Positions 1 to 7,484 of a DNA stretch of 64,000 nt are shown here, piece after piece. The stretch is from the NCBI GenBank assembly GCA_041394245.1, contig JAWKIR010000003.1:784562-848561 (forward strand), given 5' to 3'. Each line of letters starts with the position of its first letter. Positions within the stretch are counted from its first letter, which is position 1. The notes beneath the pieces are model-generated. The model saw nothing but the letters and a program-made list of their open reading frames with translations. It was not told the origin of the DNA and did not search any database. This DNA is from Acidimicrobiales bacterium (GTDB taxonomy: Bacteria > Actinomycetota > Acidimicrobiia > Acidimicrobiales > Aldehydirespiratoraceae). Position numbers and translations under genes: made by a program.

Positions 1-1
1 C

Positions 2-169
2 GTGACCCTGGGCATCGTCATGTTGATGTCGCTCTTCGTTGCGTCCAAACAGGGGAAGCTGACCCCGAAGAACACCGAGACAGTGGAGATCGTCGGCCTG
101 TACTGGCACTTCGTCGACATCGTCTGGATCTTCATCTTCACGGTCATCTACCTGATCCCGGTCGACTGA
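2..169 (+). CDS. ctaE: Cytochrome c oxidase subunit III, C-terminal part (partial)
   Basis: The last 55 codons of a gene entering from the left edge, stopping at TGA 167-169. The segment shows two hydrophobic helices and the motif YWHFVDIVWIFIF, characteristic of the last transmembrane helix of haem-copper oxidase subunit III. It belongs to the aa3-type terminal oxidase of the aerobic respiratory chain in the cytoplasmic membrane. Subunit IV follows after 14 bases and CtaG after that, so this is the 3' end of a cytochrome oxidase operon. The N-terminal part lies outside the window. Confidence 0.9.
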   Translation: MTLGIVMLMSLFVASKQGKLTPKNTETVEIVGLYWHFVDIVWIFIFTVIYLIPVD

Positions 170-183
170 GCGGAGCTGAGAAC

Positions 184-531
184 GTGTCTGAACAAGCAAC
201 TTCCGAGGCAGTCGAGACCCACGAGGGTCACGAGAAGTCCCATGAGCATCCGTCCGACTGGGCCTACATCAAGATCGCTCTGATTCTGGCGACCTTCACC
301 GGTATCGAGGTGCTGACGTACTTCGAGTCGGCGATCCCGATCTTCGAGAACAACTCGGTCACGATCGCCACGCTGATGGTGTTGATGGTCGTGAAGTTCT
401 TCCTCGTGGCGACCTGGTTCATGCACCTGCGGTTCGACAACCCGATCTTCGGTCGGATGTTCGTCGCCGGTCTCATCCTGGCAACCGGCGTCTACGCGAT
501 CGCCCTCAGCGCCTTCGAGTTCTGGGCCTGA
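184..531 (+). CDS. Cytochrome c oxidase subunit IV family protein
   Basis: 115 residues starting at GTG. The N-terminus is hydrophilic and rich in His and Glu (about residues 1-25). Three hydrophobic segments follow, near residues 28-45, 58-80 and 88-112. The central helix carries VKFFLVATWFMHLRF, the hallmark of prokaryotic COX4/CyoD-like subunits. The protein is an accessory membrane subunit that stabilises the oxidase. It sits 14 bases after subunit III and 4 bases before ctaG, so all three are probably co-transcribed. Confidence 0.88.
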   Translation: MSEQATSEAVETHEGHEKSHEHPSDWAYIKIALILATFTGIEVLTYFESAIPIFENNSVTIATLMVLMVVKFFLVATWFMHLRFDNPIFGRMFVAGLILATGVYAIALSAFEFWA

Positions 532-535
532 TGCC

Positions 536-1438
536 ATGACGGCGAACCTCTTCGCCGTGAACCCGTGGGCCTTCGAGGCCCACCCCGAGGTGTGGATCCT
601 CATCGCCGGCATCGTCGGTCTCGGTGTCTACGCGGTGCGCGCGATCGGGCCGCTCGTCGTCGCCGAAGGCACACCAGTCGTCACGAAGACGCAGAAGCGC
701 TACTTCTTCGCCGGTGTGCTGCTGCTCTGGGTCGCCGCCGACTATCCGATGCACGACATCGCCGAGGACTACCTCTACTCGGTCCACATGTTCCAGCACC
801 TGCTCATCGCGTTCATCGTGCCGCCGTTGCTGTTGTCGGCCATGCCGGAATGGCTGGCCCGCCTTCTCGTCCTCGACGGAGGTCTCACCTCGAAGGTGCT
901 GCGGCTGCTCACCCGCCCCGTGGTCGCCGGCGTGATCTTCAACGTGTTCCAGGTGCTCACCCATTGGACCGCCGTCGTCGACGTCAGCGTCAAGAACGGT
1001 GCGTTCCACTACCTGCTGCACCTCGGCGTCTTCTTCTCGGCCCTGCTCATGTGGTTCCCGGTGCTCGGGCCGCTCAAGGAAGTACAGATGACCGAGCCCG
1101 GGAAGCTCGTGTACCTCTTCTTGATGTCGATCGTCCCGACCGTCCCCGCCGGTTGGCTCACCTTCGCCGAGGGCATCGTCTACAAGGCGTACGACAACGA
1201 CGCCCACCTCTGGGGCCTCACGCCGACCAACGACCAGCAGCTGGCCGGCGTCATCATGAAGGTGGTCGGCGGCTTCTATCTCTGGGGGATGATCGCGGTC
1301 CGCTTCTTCCGCTACACGGCAGCGCTGCGCAAGGCCGACCTCGACAATCGCAAGGGCCGGACCCGTCTGACCTACTCCGACGTCGCCAAGGCGTTCGACG
1401 AGGCCGGCGACCCTCCCCGCGAACCTCAGACGCACTGA
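536..1438 (+). CDS. ctaG: Cytochrome c oxidase assembly protein, CtaG (caa3) family
   Basis: 300 residues with about seven transmembrane helices and conserved membrane histidines (YPMHDIAEDYLYSVHMFQHLL near residues 65-85; HLGVFFSALLMW further on). This pattern is typical of the caa3_CtaG family, which is needed for maturation of the copper centre of cytochrome oxidase. It starts four bases after the subunit IV stop and closes the oxidase cluster. The hydrophilic C-terminus (about 40 residues) is rich in Asp, Arg and Lys. The family assignment is secure; the exact copper-handling role is known from the family only. Confidence 0.88.
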   Translation: MTANLFAVNPWAFEAHPEVWILIAGIVGLGVYAVRAIGPLVVAEGTPVVTKTQKRYFFAGVLLLWVAADYPMHDIAEDYLYSVHMFQHLLIAFIVPPLLLSAMPEWLARLLVLDGGLTSKVLRLLTRPVVAGVIFNVFQVLTHWTAVVDVSVKNGAFHYLLHLGVFFSALLMWFPVLGPLKEVQMTEPGKLVYLFLMSIVPTVPAGWLTFAEGIVYKAYDNDAHLWGLTPTNDQQLAGVIMKVVGGFYLWGMIAVRFFRYTAALRKADLDNRKGRTRLTYSDVAKAFDEAGDPPREPQTH

Positions 1439-1492
1439 TCCCACGACGAATTTGGCAACCTCTCGGGTGAGCCACCGGGTACCGTCTTCGTC

Positions 1493-2782
1493 ATGCTCGA
1501 CATCAAGCTGATCCGCGCCGATCCGGAGGCCGTCAAGGCGGCGATCGCACGTCGGGGCGAGTCGACGTCGGCGATCGACGACGTCGTCCGCCTCGACCAG
1601 CGGGTCCGCGCCATCGGTACCGAGCGCGACGACATCCGAGCCGAGGTGAAGCAGATCTCCAAGGAGGTCGGTGCCCTCCACAAGGCCGGGAAATCCGACG
1701 AGGCCGCCGCGCTCCAGACGAAGAGTCGCGACCTCGGTGACCGCGAGAAGGAGCTGAGCGACGAGGCCGACGAGTTGGCTGCGTCCATTCGTTCGCTCCT
1801 GCTCAACGTGTCCAACATGCCGGCGCCCGACGCGCCCGACGGTCTCACCGAAGACGACAATGTCGTGGTCCGGGTCGAGGACTACGACCCGGCCTCCTAC
1901 GCCGACCACCAGCGGGTGCCCCACTGGGAGATCGGCGAACAGCTGGGCATCCTCGATCCCGAGCGGGCCGTGCGCATGTCGGGATCCATGTTCGTCATGT
2001 ACCGCGGCGCCGGAGCCCGCCTCCTGCGGGCCCTCATCTCCTATGGCCTCGACAGAAACCGCGACGCGTTCGAGGAGATCCGCCCGCCCACCGTCGTGAA
2101 GACCGAGACGATGGTCGGCACGGGTCATCTCCCGAAGTTCGCCGACGACGCCTACCACCTCGAACGCGACGACCTCTGGGCGATTCCGACCGCCGAGGTG
2201 CCGCTCACGTCGATGGTGGCCGGTGAGATCCTCGACGAGGCGGATCTGCCGCTGCGGTTGATGGCCCACACCTCGTGCTTCCGTCGTGAGGCGGGCTCGG
2301 CGGGGCGTGACACCCGGGGTCTGCTGCGGGTGCACGAGTTCGACAAGGTCGAGCTCTATGCCTTCTGCACGCCCGATCAGGCCCAGGACATGCACATGGA
2401 GATCCTGGCCCGGGCGGAGGACGCCATGCGCGATCTGGGTCTTGCCCATCGAGTGCTCGACCTCGCGTGTGGCGACATCAGCGGAGCCGGCGCACGAACC
2501 TTCGACATCGAGGTGTTCGCACCGGGCGCCGACCGCTGGCTCGAGGTCTCATCCGTGTCGTGGTGCACCGACTATCAGGCCCGGCGGGCCAACATCCGCT
2601 ACCGCCCCGACGAGGAGAAGGGGACCCAATACGTCCACAGCCTCAACGGTACGGGCCTCGCCGTGCCGCGGGTCTGGGCTGCGATCGTCGAGACCTACCG
2701 CCAGGCCGACGGCTCGGTTCGCATGCCCGACGTGCTGCTCCCGTATCTGGGCGGCATGACGGAGATCCCGGCGCCGCTCTGA
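1493..2782 (+). CDS. serS: Seryl-tRNA synthetase
   Basis: 429 residues, the usual bacterial length. Residues 1-100 form the long coiled-coil tRNA-binding arm, rich in Asp, Glu, Lys and Arg. The class II catalytic core follows: the TxE loop region (PTAEVPLTS), motif 2 (FRREAGSAGRDTRGLLRVHE) and motif 3 (LNGTGLAVPRVWAAIVE). The enzyme charges tRNA-Ser, and tRNA-Sec where present, in the cytoplasm. It starts 54 bases after ctaG. A methyltransferase gene begins one base after its stop, suggesting co-transcription. No T-box or other leader element was seen in the short upstream gap. Confidence 0.97.
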   Translation: MLDIKLIRADPEAVKAAIARRGESTSAIDDVVRLDQRVRAIGTERDDIRAEVKQISKEVGALHKAGKSDEAAALQTKSRDLGDREKELSDEADELAASIRSLLLNVSNMPAPDAPDGLTEDDNVVVRVEDYDPASYADHQRVPHWEIGEQLGILDPERAVRMSGSMFVMYRGAGARLLRALISYGLDRNRDAFEEIRPPTVVKTETMVGTGHLPKFADDAYHLERDDLWAIPTAEVPLTSMVAGEILDEADLPLRLMAHTSCFRREAGSAGRDTRGLLRVHEFDKVELYAFCTPDQAQDMHMEILARAEDAMRDLGLAHRVLDLACGDISGAGARTFDIEVFAPGADRWLEVSSVSWCTDYQARRANIRYRPDEEKGTQYVHSLNGTGLAVPRVWAAIVETYRQADGSVRMPDVLLPYLGGMTEIPAPL

Positions 2783-2783
2783 G

Positions 2784-3428
2784 ATGGCGGGAACGGTCCG
2801 TCACCTTCCGCCGGTGCTGGCCGTCGACGCGCCCGAACCGAACCACCATGATCATCCGATGCGGGTCGTCACCAACGACATGGCCGCCGGCGAGGCCTTC
2901 GATTCCGAACACCGCGCCGCGGTGCAGGCGTTGTTCGATTCGATGGCCGAAGGGTGGCACGCCCACGATGTGCCGGAGCGTCTGGTCGCACTCGAGGATG
3001 CGCTCGAACGTTGCGAGCTCCCCGAGGGGGTGCTCGTCGAGCTGGGCGCCGGCACGGGCATCGGCACCAGGGTCATCACCCGCTTCCGGCCGGTCCACGC
3101 CGCGATCGACCTGTCGGCCGGGATGCTCGCCCAGGCACCACCGGATCTCGCGCCATGGACCCGCGCCGATGCGAGCCGTCTGCCGCTGGCCGACCGTTCG
3201 GTCGATGTGCTGGTCCTGCTCAACATGTTGCTGTTCCCCGCCGAGGTCGAACGGGTGCTGGCGCCGTCCGGCACGCTCGTCTGGGTGAACACCCTCGGTG
3301 AGGCGACGCCGATCCACCTCTCGGCCGAGGCCGTGGTCGACGCGCTCCCCGGCCGGTGGTTCGCCGATGCATCTCGGGCCGGTGCGGGCACATGGTGCGT
3401 GGCTCGCCGGGCGGCCTCGCTCAGCTGA
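2784..3428 (+). CDS. Class I SAM-dependent methyltransferase
   Basis: 214 residues. Residues about 85-105 contain the SAM-binding glycine loop VLVELGAGTGIGTRVI. The acidic end of the second strand (HAAIDLSAGML) and a later PLADRSVDVLVLLNMLLFP segment match motifs II-IV of UbiE/MenG-like class I methyltransferases. The substrate cannot be read from the sequence. The gene starts one base after serS and probably shares its transcript. Its last 8 bases overlap the 3' end of the convergent crcB gene. The N-terminal 30 residues look non-conserved, and a start at Met27 is also possible. Confidence 0.75.
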   Translation: MAGTVRHLPPVLAVDAPEPNHHDHPMRVVTNDMAAGEAFDSEHRAAVQALFDSMAEGWHAHDVPERLVALEDALERCELPEGVLVELGAGTGIGTRVITRFRPVHAAIDLSAGMLAQAPPDLAPWTRADASRLPLADRSVDVLVLLNMLLFPAEVERVLAPSGTLVWVNTLGEATPIHLSAEAVVDALPGRWFADASRAGAGTWCVARRAASLS

Positions 3429-3741
3429 GGGTCACGCCCACCCACGCCAGGCCGATGCCGCCGACGATGGTTGCCGCCGCGTAGAGCAGCGCACGTCGGG
3501 GTCGGGTTCGGCCCAGCTCGAGGATCTCGATCACGAGCGTCGAAAACGTCGTGAGCGAACCGAGGGCTGCGATCCCGACGATCGTGGTGCTCGTCGCCGA
3601 CGACCCGCTGAGCAGACCGAGCGCGAAGGCGCCGCCCAGGTTGGCAACGAGGGTTCCGGTGAGCGGGGGCAGCACGACCGAGAGCCGCCACCGGGCCAGC
3701 GTGCCGGCCGCCGCTGCACCCAGGAATGCCACGACGATCAC
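3421..3741 (-). CDS. crcB: Fluoride channel subunit CrcB/Fluc (copy 1)
   Basis: 106 residues from GTG 3741, with four hydrophobic helices. Fluc signatures are present: an early ARW arginine, the TLVANLGGAFALGLL helix with its pore Asn, and LGSLTTFSTLVIE with the TTFST helix break. The family exports fluoride as a dual-topology dimer. This start overlaps the stop of the second crcB gene by four bases (GTGA), so the two are translationally coupled. Paired small crcB genes usually encode an antiparallel heterodimer, and that is inferred here. Confidence 0.9.
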   Translation of the reverse strand: MIVVAFLGAAAAGTLARWRLSVVLPPLTGTLVANLGGAFALGLLSGSSATSTTIVGIAALGSLTTFSTLVIEILELGRTRPRRALLYAAATIVGGIGLAWVGVTLS

Positions 3742-4097
3742 GGGGTCCTCCGGCGGCCGCGCATGCCGAGCGAGCCGGCCCCGAGGCCGGCCACGAGACT
3801 GACGAGCAGCAAGAGCACCGCGTCGCCGGTCGCCCCGCGGTCGAGATCCCGTGCGATGTCGACGGCGAGCGTCGAGAAGGTCGTGAAGGCGCCACAGAAG
3901 CCGACTCCCGCGACGAGTCGCAGGTCGGGCCTTCCGCGAAGGAGACCGTGGGCGACCAGACCGAGCACGAACGCGCCGAGGCTGTTGACCGCGACGAGCG
4001 CCCACGCCGAACCGTCGGCGAGTTCGAGTGCGCCCCATCGCGCTGCGGCGCCGGCCATGCCGCCCAGAGCGACGAGGGTCGCCTTCGGTAGCTCCAC
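3738..4097 (-). CDS. crcB: Fluoride channel subunit CrcB/Fluc (copy 2)
   Basis: 119 residues from GTG 4097. That start keeps the gene clear of the divergent pdxH; a longer ATG start at 4157 would run into pdxH. Family motifs are AARWG near the N-terminus, VAVNSLGAFVLGLV, and GFCGAFTTFSTLAVDI. It is the upstream partner of copy 1 and probably forms the heterodimeric fluoride channel with it. Only 22 bases separate it from pdxH, too short to hold a fluoride riboswitch. The C-terminus is basic (MRGRRRTP). Confidence 0.88.
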   Translation of the reverse strand: MELPKATLVALGGMAGAAARWGALELADGSAWALVAVNSLGAFVLGLVAHGLLRGRPDLRLVAGVGFCGAFTTFSTLAVDIARDLDRGATGDAVLLLLVSLVAGLGAGSLGMRGRRRTP

Positions 4098-4119
4098 GGT
4101 CGCACCGTAGGCTGCGGCG

Positions 4120-4755
4120 ATGGACCTCGCAGCGATGCGCGAACAGTACGGCCTCATGGGTCTCGACGAGTCCGATCTCGCCGCGACGCCGATGGACCAG
4201 TTCGACGAGTGGTTTCGATCCTGGGTGTCGACGGAGCCCTACGACGCCAACCTCGCCACGGTGGCGACCGTCGACGCCGACGGTTGGCCGTCGTGTCGGG
4301 CGGTGCTGGTCAAGGGAGCCGACGAGCGAGGGTTCGTCTTCTTCACGAACCGCCATTCGGCGAAAGGGCGGGCCCTCGAAGTGGCCCCCCGGGCGGCCCT
4401 CACGTTCGTCTGGCGCGAGATCGAACGACAGGTCCGTGTGGTCGGCACGGTGGAGCACGTTGCCGACACCGAGTCCGACGACTACTTCGCGTCCCGGCCC
4501 CGGGGGGCCAGGATCGGGGCGTGGGCCAGCGACCAGTCGAGCGTGGTGGCGTCGCGGGCCGTTCTCGACGCACGCTTCGCAGAGATCGAACGCCGCTACC
4601 CCGGCGAGATTCCCCGTCCTCCCCACTGGGGCGGCTACCTGATCCGTCCTCTGGCGGTCGAGTTCTGGCAGGGGCGCCCCGATCGTCTCCACGATCGTCT
4701 CGAGTACCGATTGTCGGGCGACGGGAGTTGGATGGTCGTCCGTCTCGCTCCGTGA
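4120..4755 (+). CDS. pdxH: Pyridoxamine 5'-phosphate oxidase
   Basis: 211 residues, the normal PdxH length. FMN- and PLP-binding motifs are visible: SCRAVLVKGADERGFVFFTN (about residues 58-78), SAKGRALEVAP, RQVRVVGTVEHV, SRPRGARIGAWAS, and the C-terminal dimerisation segment PHWGGYLIRPLAVEFWQG followed by RLHDRLEY. The enzyme oxidises pyridoxamine or pyridoxine 5'-phosphate to PLP using FMN and oxygen, the last step of PLP synthesis and salvage. It is divergent from the crcB pair and convergent with the following minus-strand gene. Confidence 0.95.
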   Translation: MDLAAMREQYGLMGLDESDLAATPMDQFDEWFRSWVSTEPYDANLATVATVDADGWPSCRAVLVKGADERGFVFFTNRHSAKGRALEVAPRAALTFVWREIERQVRVVGTVEHVADTESDDYFASRPRGARIGAWASDQSSVVASRAVLDARFAEIERRYPGEIPRPPHWGGYLIRPLAVEFWQGRPDRLHDRLEYRLSGDGSWMVVRLAP

Positions 4756-4759
4756 GCCT

Positions 4760-5377
4760 TCAGTGGGTCGGTGCAGGCGCCCAGGAGTCCACCGCGGCGC
4801 AGAGCACGTCGATCAGTTGATCGACCTGAGGCGCTCGACCGGTTCCCTGCCAATCCGACCACTCCGCCTCTTCGCGATTCCACCGGGTCGTCGGCGGCAG
4901 CTCGATCTGCACGCCGGCCTGGGTGGGAAGGTTGACGGGATTGGCGGGGTGCTGCCCGCGCAGGCCCCTGGGGATGTCGTCGAGTTCGTCGATGATCCCG
5001 AACCGCTCGTCGATCCCATCGCGCAGGTGGGCGCCCACGTGGGAGGCGAGGGCGCGATTGCGCCCGCCGAGGAGCAGGTCCCAGAAGCGGTCCTCGCGGC
5101 CGTAGCCGTGGATCGCGATGACGATGTCGACATGGTCGACGAAACGGGCCAACGCGCTCGAGTGGGTCGGATCGAACGCCGTCGAGGGGATGTGTTGGCG
5201 CAGCGGTGGCGCCTGGACCACGGCGTAGAGCGACGCGTCGGTTCTCTCGGCGACCTCGGCGGCGATCACGTCGGTGCAGCGTTCGAGGTTGCCCCCGTGG
5301 AACGCCATGATGCCGAAGGAACTGCGGAGTTCGCAGATCTCGGTGACCTCAGGACGTGCGAGCAGGTCGCGCAACAT
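4760..5377 (-). CDS. Poly-gamma-glutamate hydrolase-like protein (YjqB/DUF867 family)
   Basis: 205 residues. The fold signature is a metal-site histidine in IMAFHGGNLERCTD (about residues 23-36), an internal HSSALARFVDHVDIVIAIHGYG segment and a late LPTQAGVQIELPP stretch. These resemble the zinc-dependent poly-gamma-glutamate hydrolases of phage and Bacillus (PghP/YjqB). No signal peptide is visible, so it probably acts in the cytoplasm. Its start overlaps the end of the upstream CcdA-like gene by 29 bases, suggesting coupling. The true substrate is unknown. The start is uncertain because of the overlap. Confidence 0.68.
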   Translation of the reverse strand: MLRDLLARPEVTEICELRSSFGIMAFHGGNLERCTDVIAAEVAERTDASLYAVVQAPPLRQHIPSTAFDPTHSSALARFVDHVDIVIAIHGYGREDRFWDLLLGGRNRALASHVGAHLRDGIDERFGIIDELDDIPRGLRGQHPANPVNLPTQAGVQIELPPTTRWNREEAEWSDWQGTGRAPQVDQLIDVLCAAVDSWAPAPTH

Positions 5378-6467
5378 GCTGCGGACGATACCGATTCACC
5401 CGCCGCACCACGATCCAACCGACCAGGCCGACGACCATCATCTCGAGCGGGACGCCGCCGCGGCCCGGATCGGCGACCCAGTGGCCGATGCGTTCGGGCC
5501 AGCCGCCGAAGAACCGGACGAGCGGCAGGAGAATGAACTCACCGCCGTTGTAGATCTCGACGAGGAGATAGCCGACGACATAGGCCATCCCGACCGCCAT
5601 CCGGGCCACGGCGTCGTCGAGGTCGTCTCGCCACGCGACGACGAGCGCCCCGATGATGCCCAACAGCGAGATCAGCCCGATCCGCTCCGTGGTCGTCTCC
5701 TGGATCCACGAACTCGCCGCTTCCTGGAACTCGAGGAAGTGATCGACCAGCAGGTTTCCGGCGTCGAACTCGTTGTTGATCACGACCTGGTAGTCCCAGA
5801 TGCCGTAGTCGATCATGTAGATGCCGGCGAGGACGAGGAGCACGCCCGAGATCCGGCCGATGTAGGGGAGCAGGCGTCGCATGTTCGTGGCGACATTGCT
5901 CTTGGCGAGGGCAAGGCTCATCGTGAGGAACGTGATGACCACGCCCATGCCGATGGCGTAGGCGAGGAAGTTGCCGGTGCCGCGGGCGACGCCGTCCGAC
6001 GAGAACGAGCTGCTCACGCCCGAGATGAAGATGCCGACGGTGCACGACAACGAGACCACTGCGTAGCTGACACCGAACATGAACACGGAACCGAGATTGC
6101 GGCTTCCCGTCCCCTTGTTCATCTTCGGGAGCCTGAGGTTGAGCTCCCGACCGAGCAGCATGCTGATGCCCAGCGGGATCAGGAGCACACCGATCGCGAC
6201 GATCACATAGGGGACGTAGTCGGCGACGTCCCCCTGGTTGATCACGGTGGCGAAGAGGATCCCGAAGGTGCCGAACACGGCGACGAACCCCATCGTCATC
6301 ACGAGGCCGACGACGAGGCCCCGGACGACGGTCGTCAGCCGTCGCTGATCGTGCTCCTTGCTCTCGATGCCGAGGAAGTACGAGAGGTACGCCGGCAGCA
6401 TCGCGAATCCGCACGGGTTGAACGCGGCGAAGATCCCGAGACCGAAGGGCCAGGCGAACTCGCCCAT
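5349..6467 (-). CDS. CcdA/DsbD-type thiol-disulfide membrane protein
   Basis: 372 residues from ATG 6467. The N-terminus carries FNPCGFAMLPAYLSYFLG in the first helix. A second cysteine sits in SLSCTVGIFISG in the middle of the protein. These two membrane cysteines are the redox pair of CcdA/DsbD, which passes reductant across the membrane to periplasmic thioredoxin-like proteins or cytochrome c maturation. About six helices form the core. Roughly 130 extra C-terminal residues with at least two more helices make it longer than plain CcdA. Its start overlaps the stop of a 25-codon ORF by one base (TGATG), so translation is probably coupled. Confidence 0.82.
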   Translation of the reverse strand: MGEFAWPFGLGIFAAFNPCGFAMLPAYLSYFLGIESKEHDQRRLTTVVRGLVVGLVMTMGFVAVFGTFGILFATVINQGDVADYVPYVIVAIGVLLIPLGISMLLGRELNLRLPKMNKGTGSRNLGSVFMFGVSYAVVSLSCTVGIFISGVSSSFSSDGVARGTGNFLAYAIGMGVVITFLTMSLALAKSNVATNMRRLLPYIGRISGVLLVLAGIYMIDYGIWDYQVVINNEFDAGNLLVDHFLEFQEAASSWIQETTTERIGLISLLGIIGALVVAWRDDLDDAVARMAVGMAYVVGYLLVEIYNGGEFILLPLVRFFGGWPERIGHWVADPGRGGVPLEMMVVGLVGWIVVRRVNRYRPQHVARPARTS

Positions 6468-6544
6468 CAGCGGATCTCCCCGTCGCACAGGGTGAACAGG
6501 TCGAACAGGCTGCACAGGGTGGCGGCGGGATGGGGAAGGGTCAT
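6467..6544 (-). CDS. 25-residue coupled ORF with two cysteines, upstream of the ccdA-like gene
   Basis: This short reading frame starts at ATG 6544, five bases after a good ribosome-binding site (GGAG). Its stop overlaps the ATG of the CcdA-like gene in a TGATG arrangement. The peptide has Cys at positions 11 and 20 within LCSLFDLFTLCDG, and is otherwise Leu/Phe-rich. It could be a leader peptide that sets CcdA translation or a redox-active micro-protein. The sequence directly shows only the Shine-Dalgarno site, the overlap and the cysteines; any role is inference. Confidence 0.5.
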   Translation of the reverse strand: MTLPHPAATLCSLFDLFTLCDGEIR

Positions 6545-6554
6545 GGGAACTCCA

Positions 6555-6581
6555 CGAAAACGCTACCCGCACACTGCGGGT
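6555..6581 (-). terminator. Putative intrinsic terminator after the whiB gene
   Basis: On the minus strand a 7-base-pair stem (6575-6581 with 6565-6571, three-base loop) is followed by AGCGTTTTCG. It lies downstream of the whiB stop and just upstream of the ribosome-binding site of the 25-codon ORF. It would separate the two transcription units. The T-run is short, so strength is uncertain. Confidence 0.42.
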
Positions 6582-6586
6582 CGGCT

Positions 6587-6614
6587 GCGGTCGGCGGGGA
6601 AACCCGCTGACCGC
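6587..6614. other. 12-bp stem with GAAA loop between whiB and the ccdA-like gene
   Basis: An inverted repeat pairs 6587-6598 with 6603-6614 (one G-T pair) around the plus-strand loop GAAA. It has no T-run on either side, so it is not a classical terminator. It may help define the 3' end of the whiB transcript together with the hairpin at 6555-6581. No other function can be assigned. Confidence 0.4.
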
Positions 6615-6759
6615 CCCCGATGTTCCGATGACATGGCGCTGCCGGCGCAGTGCCGCTCCGATGAGAGGCCGGGGCTCGCTTCAGCCGTTGCCCGGGCCCG
6701 GGGGAGTCATGGAGTGCGACACCACGCCGGCATCACTGCCGCGTGGGGGAATGTGGTGG

Positions 6760-7128
6760 TCAGGCCGTCAGCCGCTCCGCGCGGTCGACGAGGTGGGCCG
6801 GGACGGGGATGACGGGCATCTGGTCCTCGGGGCGGGCGACCTTCGGCGGCCGACCCCGACGGCGTTTGACCGTGAGCATCTTGCCGTTCATGAACAGCTG
6901 TCCGCCCCAGACCCCCCACGGCTCCCGCCGTTCGAGTGCCCCCTCGAGGCACGATGCGAGAACCGTGCACTCGGCGCAGACCTGCTTCGCGGCCGCGATC
7001 TCGCCGATGTCTTCACTGAAGAAGAGGTCCGCCGCGTTGTCGACCGAGCGGCAGGCCGCGCGGTCCTCCCACGTCTCGTCGAGGGTGAGTGGTCTGCCGG
7101 TGAGTTGTGTGTCGACGAGGAGTCCCAT
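6760..7128 (-). CDS. whiB7: WhiB-family iron-sulfur regulator, WhiB7/WblC-like
   Basis: 122 residues. The four iron-sulfur ligand cysteines are C26 (DRAACRS) and C51, C54 and C60 (VCAECTVLASC). They are followed by the sigma-factor-contact turn EPWGVWGG (residues 69-76) and a basic AT-hook KRRRGRPPK (88-96). The AT-hook after the GVWGG turn is the mark of WhiB7/WblC, which binds housekeeping sigma factor and AT-rich promoters to induce intrinsic antibiotic resistance. A strong Shine-Dalgarno site (AAGGAG) precedes ATG 7128. The long leader holds an upstream ORF and an intrinsic terminator, the known WhiB7 attenuation layout. The C-terminal 25 residues beyond the hook are unusual. Confidence 0.85.
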   Translation of the reverse strand: MGLLVDTQLTGRPLTLDETWEDRAACRSVDNAADLFFSEDIGEIAAAKQVCAECTVLASCLEGALERREPWGVWGGQLFMNGKMLTVKRRRGRPPKVARPEDQMPVIPVPAHLVDRAERLTA

Positions 7129-7214
7129 GACCTCGTCTCCTTCCCTGGTGGGTGTGTTGCTTGTTGTTCTTGTTCTGGTGTTGCTGGTTGCTGGTCTGAC
7201 GTTTCGGTCGATGC

Positions 7215-7250
7215 CCGAAAAGCGGAAAAGCCGCCGGATGTTCCGGCGGC
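7215..7250 (-). terminator. Intrinsic terminator (attenuator) in the whiB7 leader
   Basis: On the minus strand a perfect 9-base-pair stem pairs 7242-7250 with 7230-7238 around a three-base loop. It is followed directly by the T-rich run CTTTTCCGCTTTTC. It lies between the upstream ORF stop (7288) and the whiB start (7128). It should stop transcription before whiB unless antitermination occurs. Confidence 0.8.
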
Positions 7251-7260
7251 CTCAGTGCTT

Positions 7261-7300
7261 CTCTCCCGTTTCTGGGTGACGGTGGTGTCACCCGGGAGAG
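7261..7300 (-). promoter_or_regulatory. Hairpin spanning the stop codon of the whiB7 upstream ORF
   Basis: Two nested stems are visible: 7261-7268 with 7293-7300 (8 bp) and 7274-7280 with 7287-7293 (up to 7 bp), sharing one base. The upstream ORF stop (7288-7290) lies inside the inner stem, just before the terminator hairpin. A ribosome finishing or stalling on the upstream ORF would open this structure, so it could be part of the attenuation switch. Confidence 0.5.
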
Positions 7301-7446
7301 GCTCCGGAGGGCCGCTGGTCGCCATACGGCTTCGTGGCAAATGCCCACGAGGTCGAGATGACGAGAGCCGTACGCACGTTCACGCGCGCACGAGCGGCGT
7401 CGGCGTTGTGGCCGTTCTGATGCTCGTTGCACATGAAGGTGTTCAT
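7288..7446 (-). CDS. Upstream ORF (52 codons) in the whiB7 leader
   Basis: ATG 7446 is preceded by AGGAG at a spacing of five bases, and the frame is open for 52 codons to TGA 7288. The peptide begins MNTFMCNEHQNGHNAD and ends QRPSGASPG. It has no recognisable domain. Its place, between the promoter and an intrinsic terminator ahead of a WhiB7-like gene, matches the leader ORFs whose slowed translation under ribosome-targeting antibiotics relieves termination in mycobacteria and Streptomyces. That role is inferred from position. It is most likely a regulatory ORF rather than a functional protein. Confidence 0.68.
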   Translation of the reverse strand: MNTFMCNEHQNGHNADAARARVNVRTALVISTSWAFATKPYGDQRPSGASPG

Positions 7447-7484
7447 GACGACTCCTGTCGCGACCGGTCTCTCCGGCAGGGGAC

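Noticed and set aside
506..2449. 647-codon reading frame on the minus strand opposite ctaG and serS
   Set aside because: It is antisense to two clear genes; long open mirror frames are common in GC-rich DNA and the translation has no recognisable domain.
4098..4119. Fluoride riboswitch ahead of the crcB pair
   Set aside because: Only 22 bases separate the crcB start from pdxH, too few for the aptamer.
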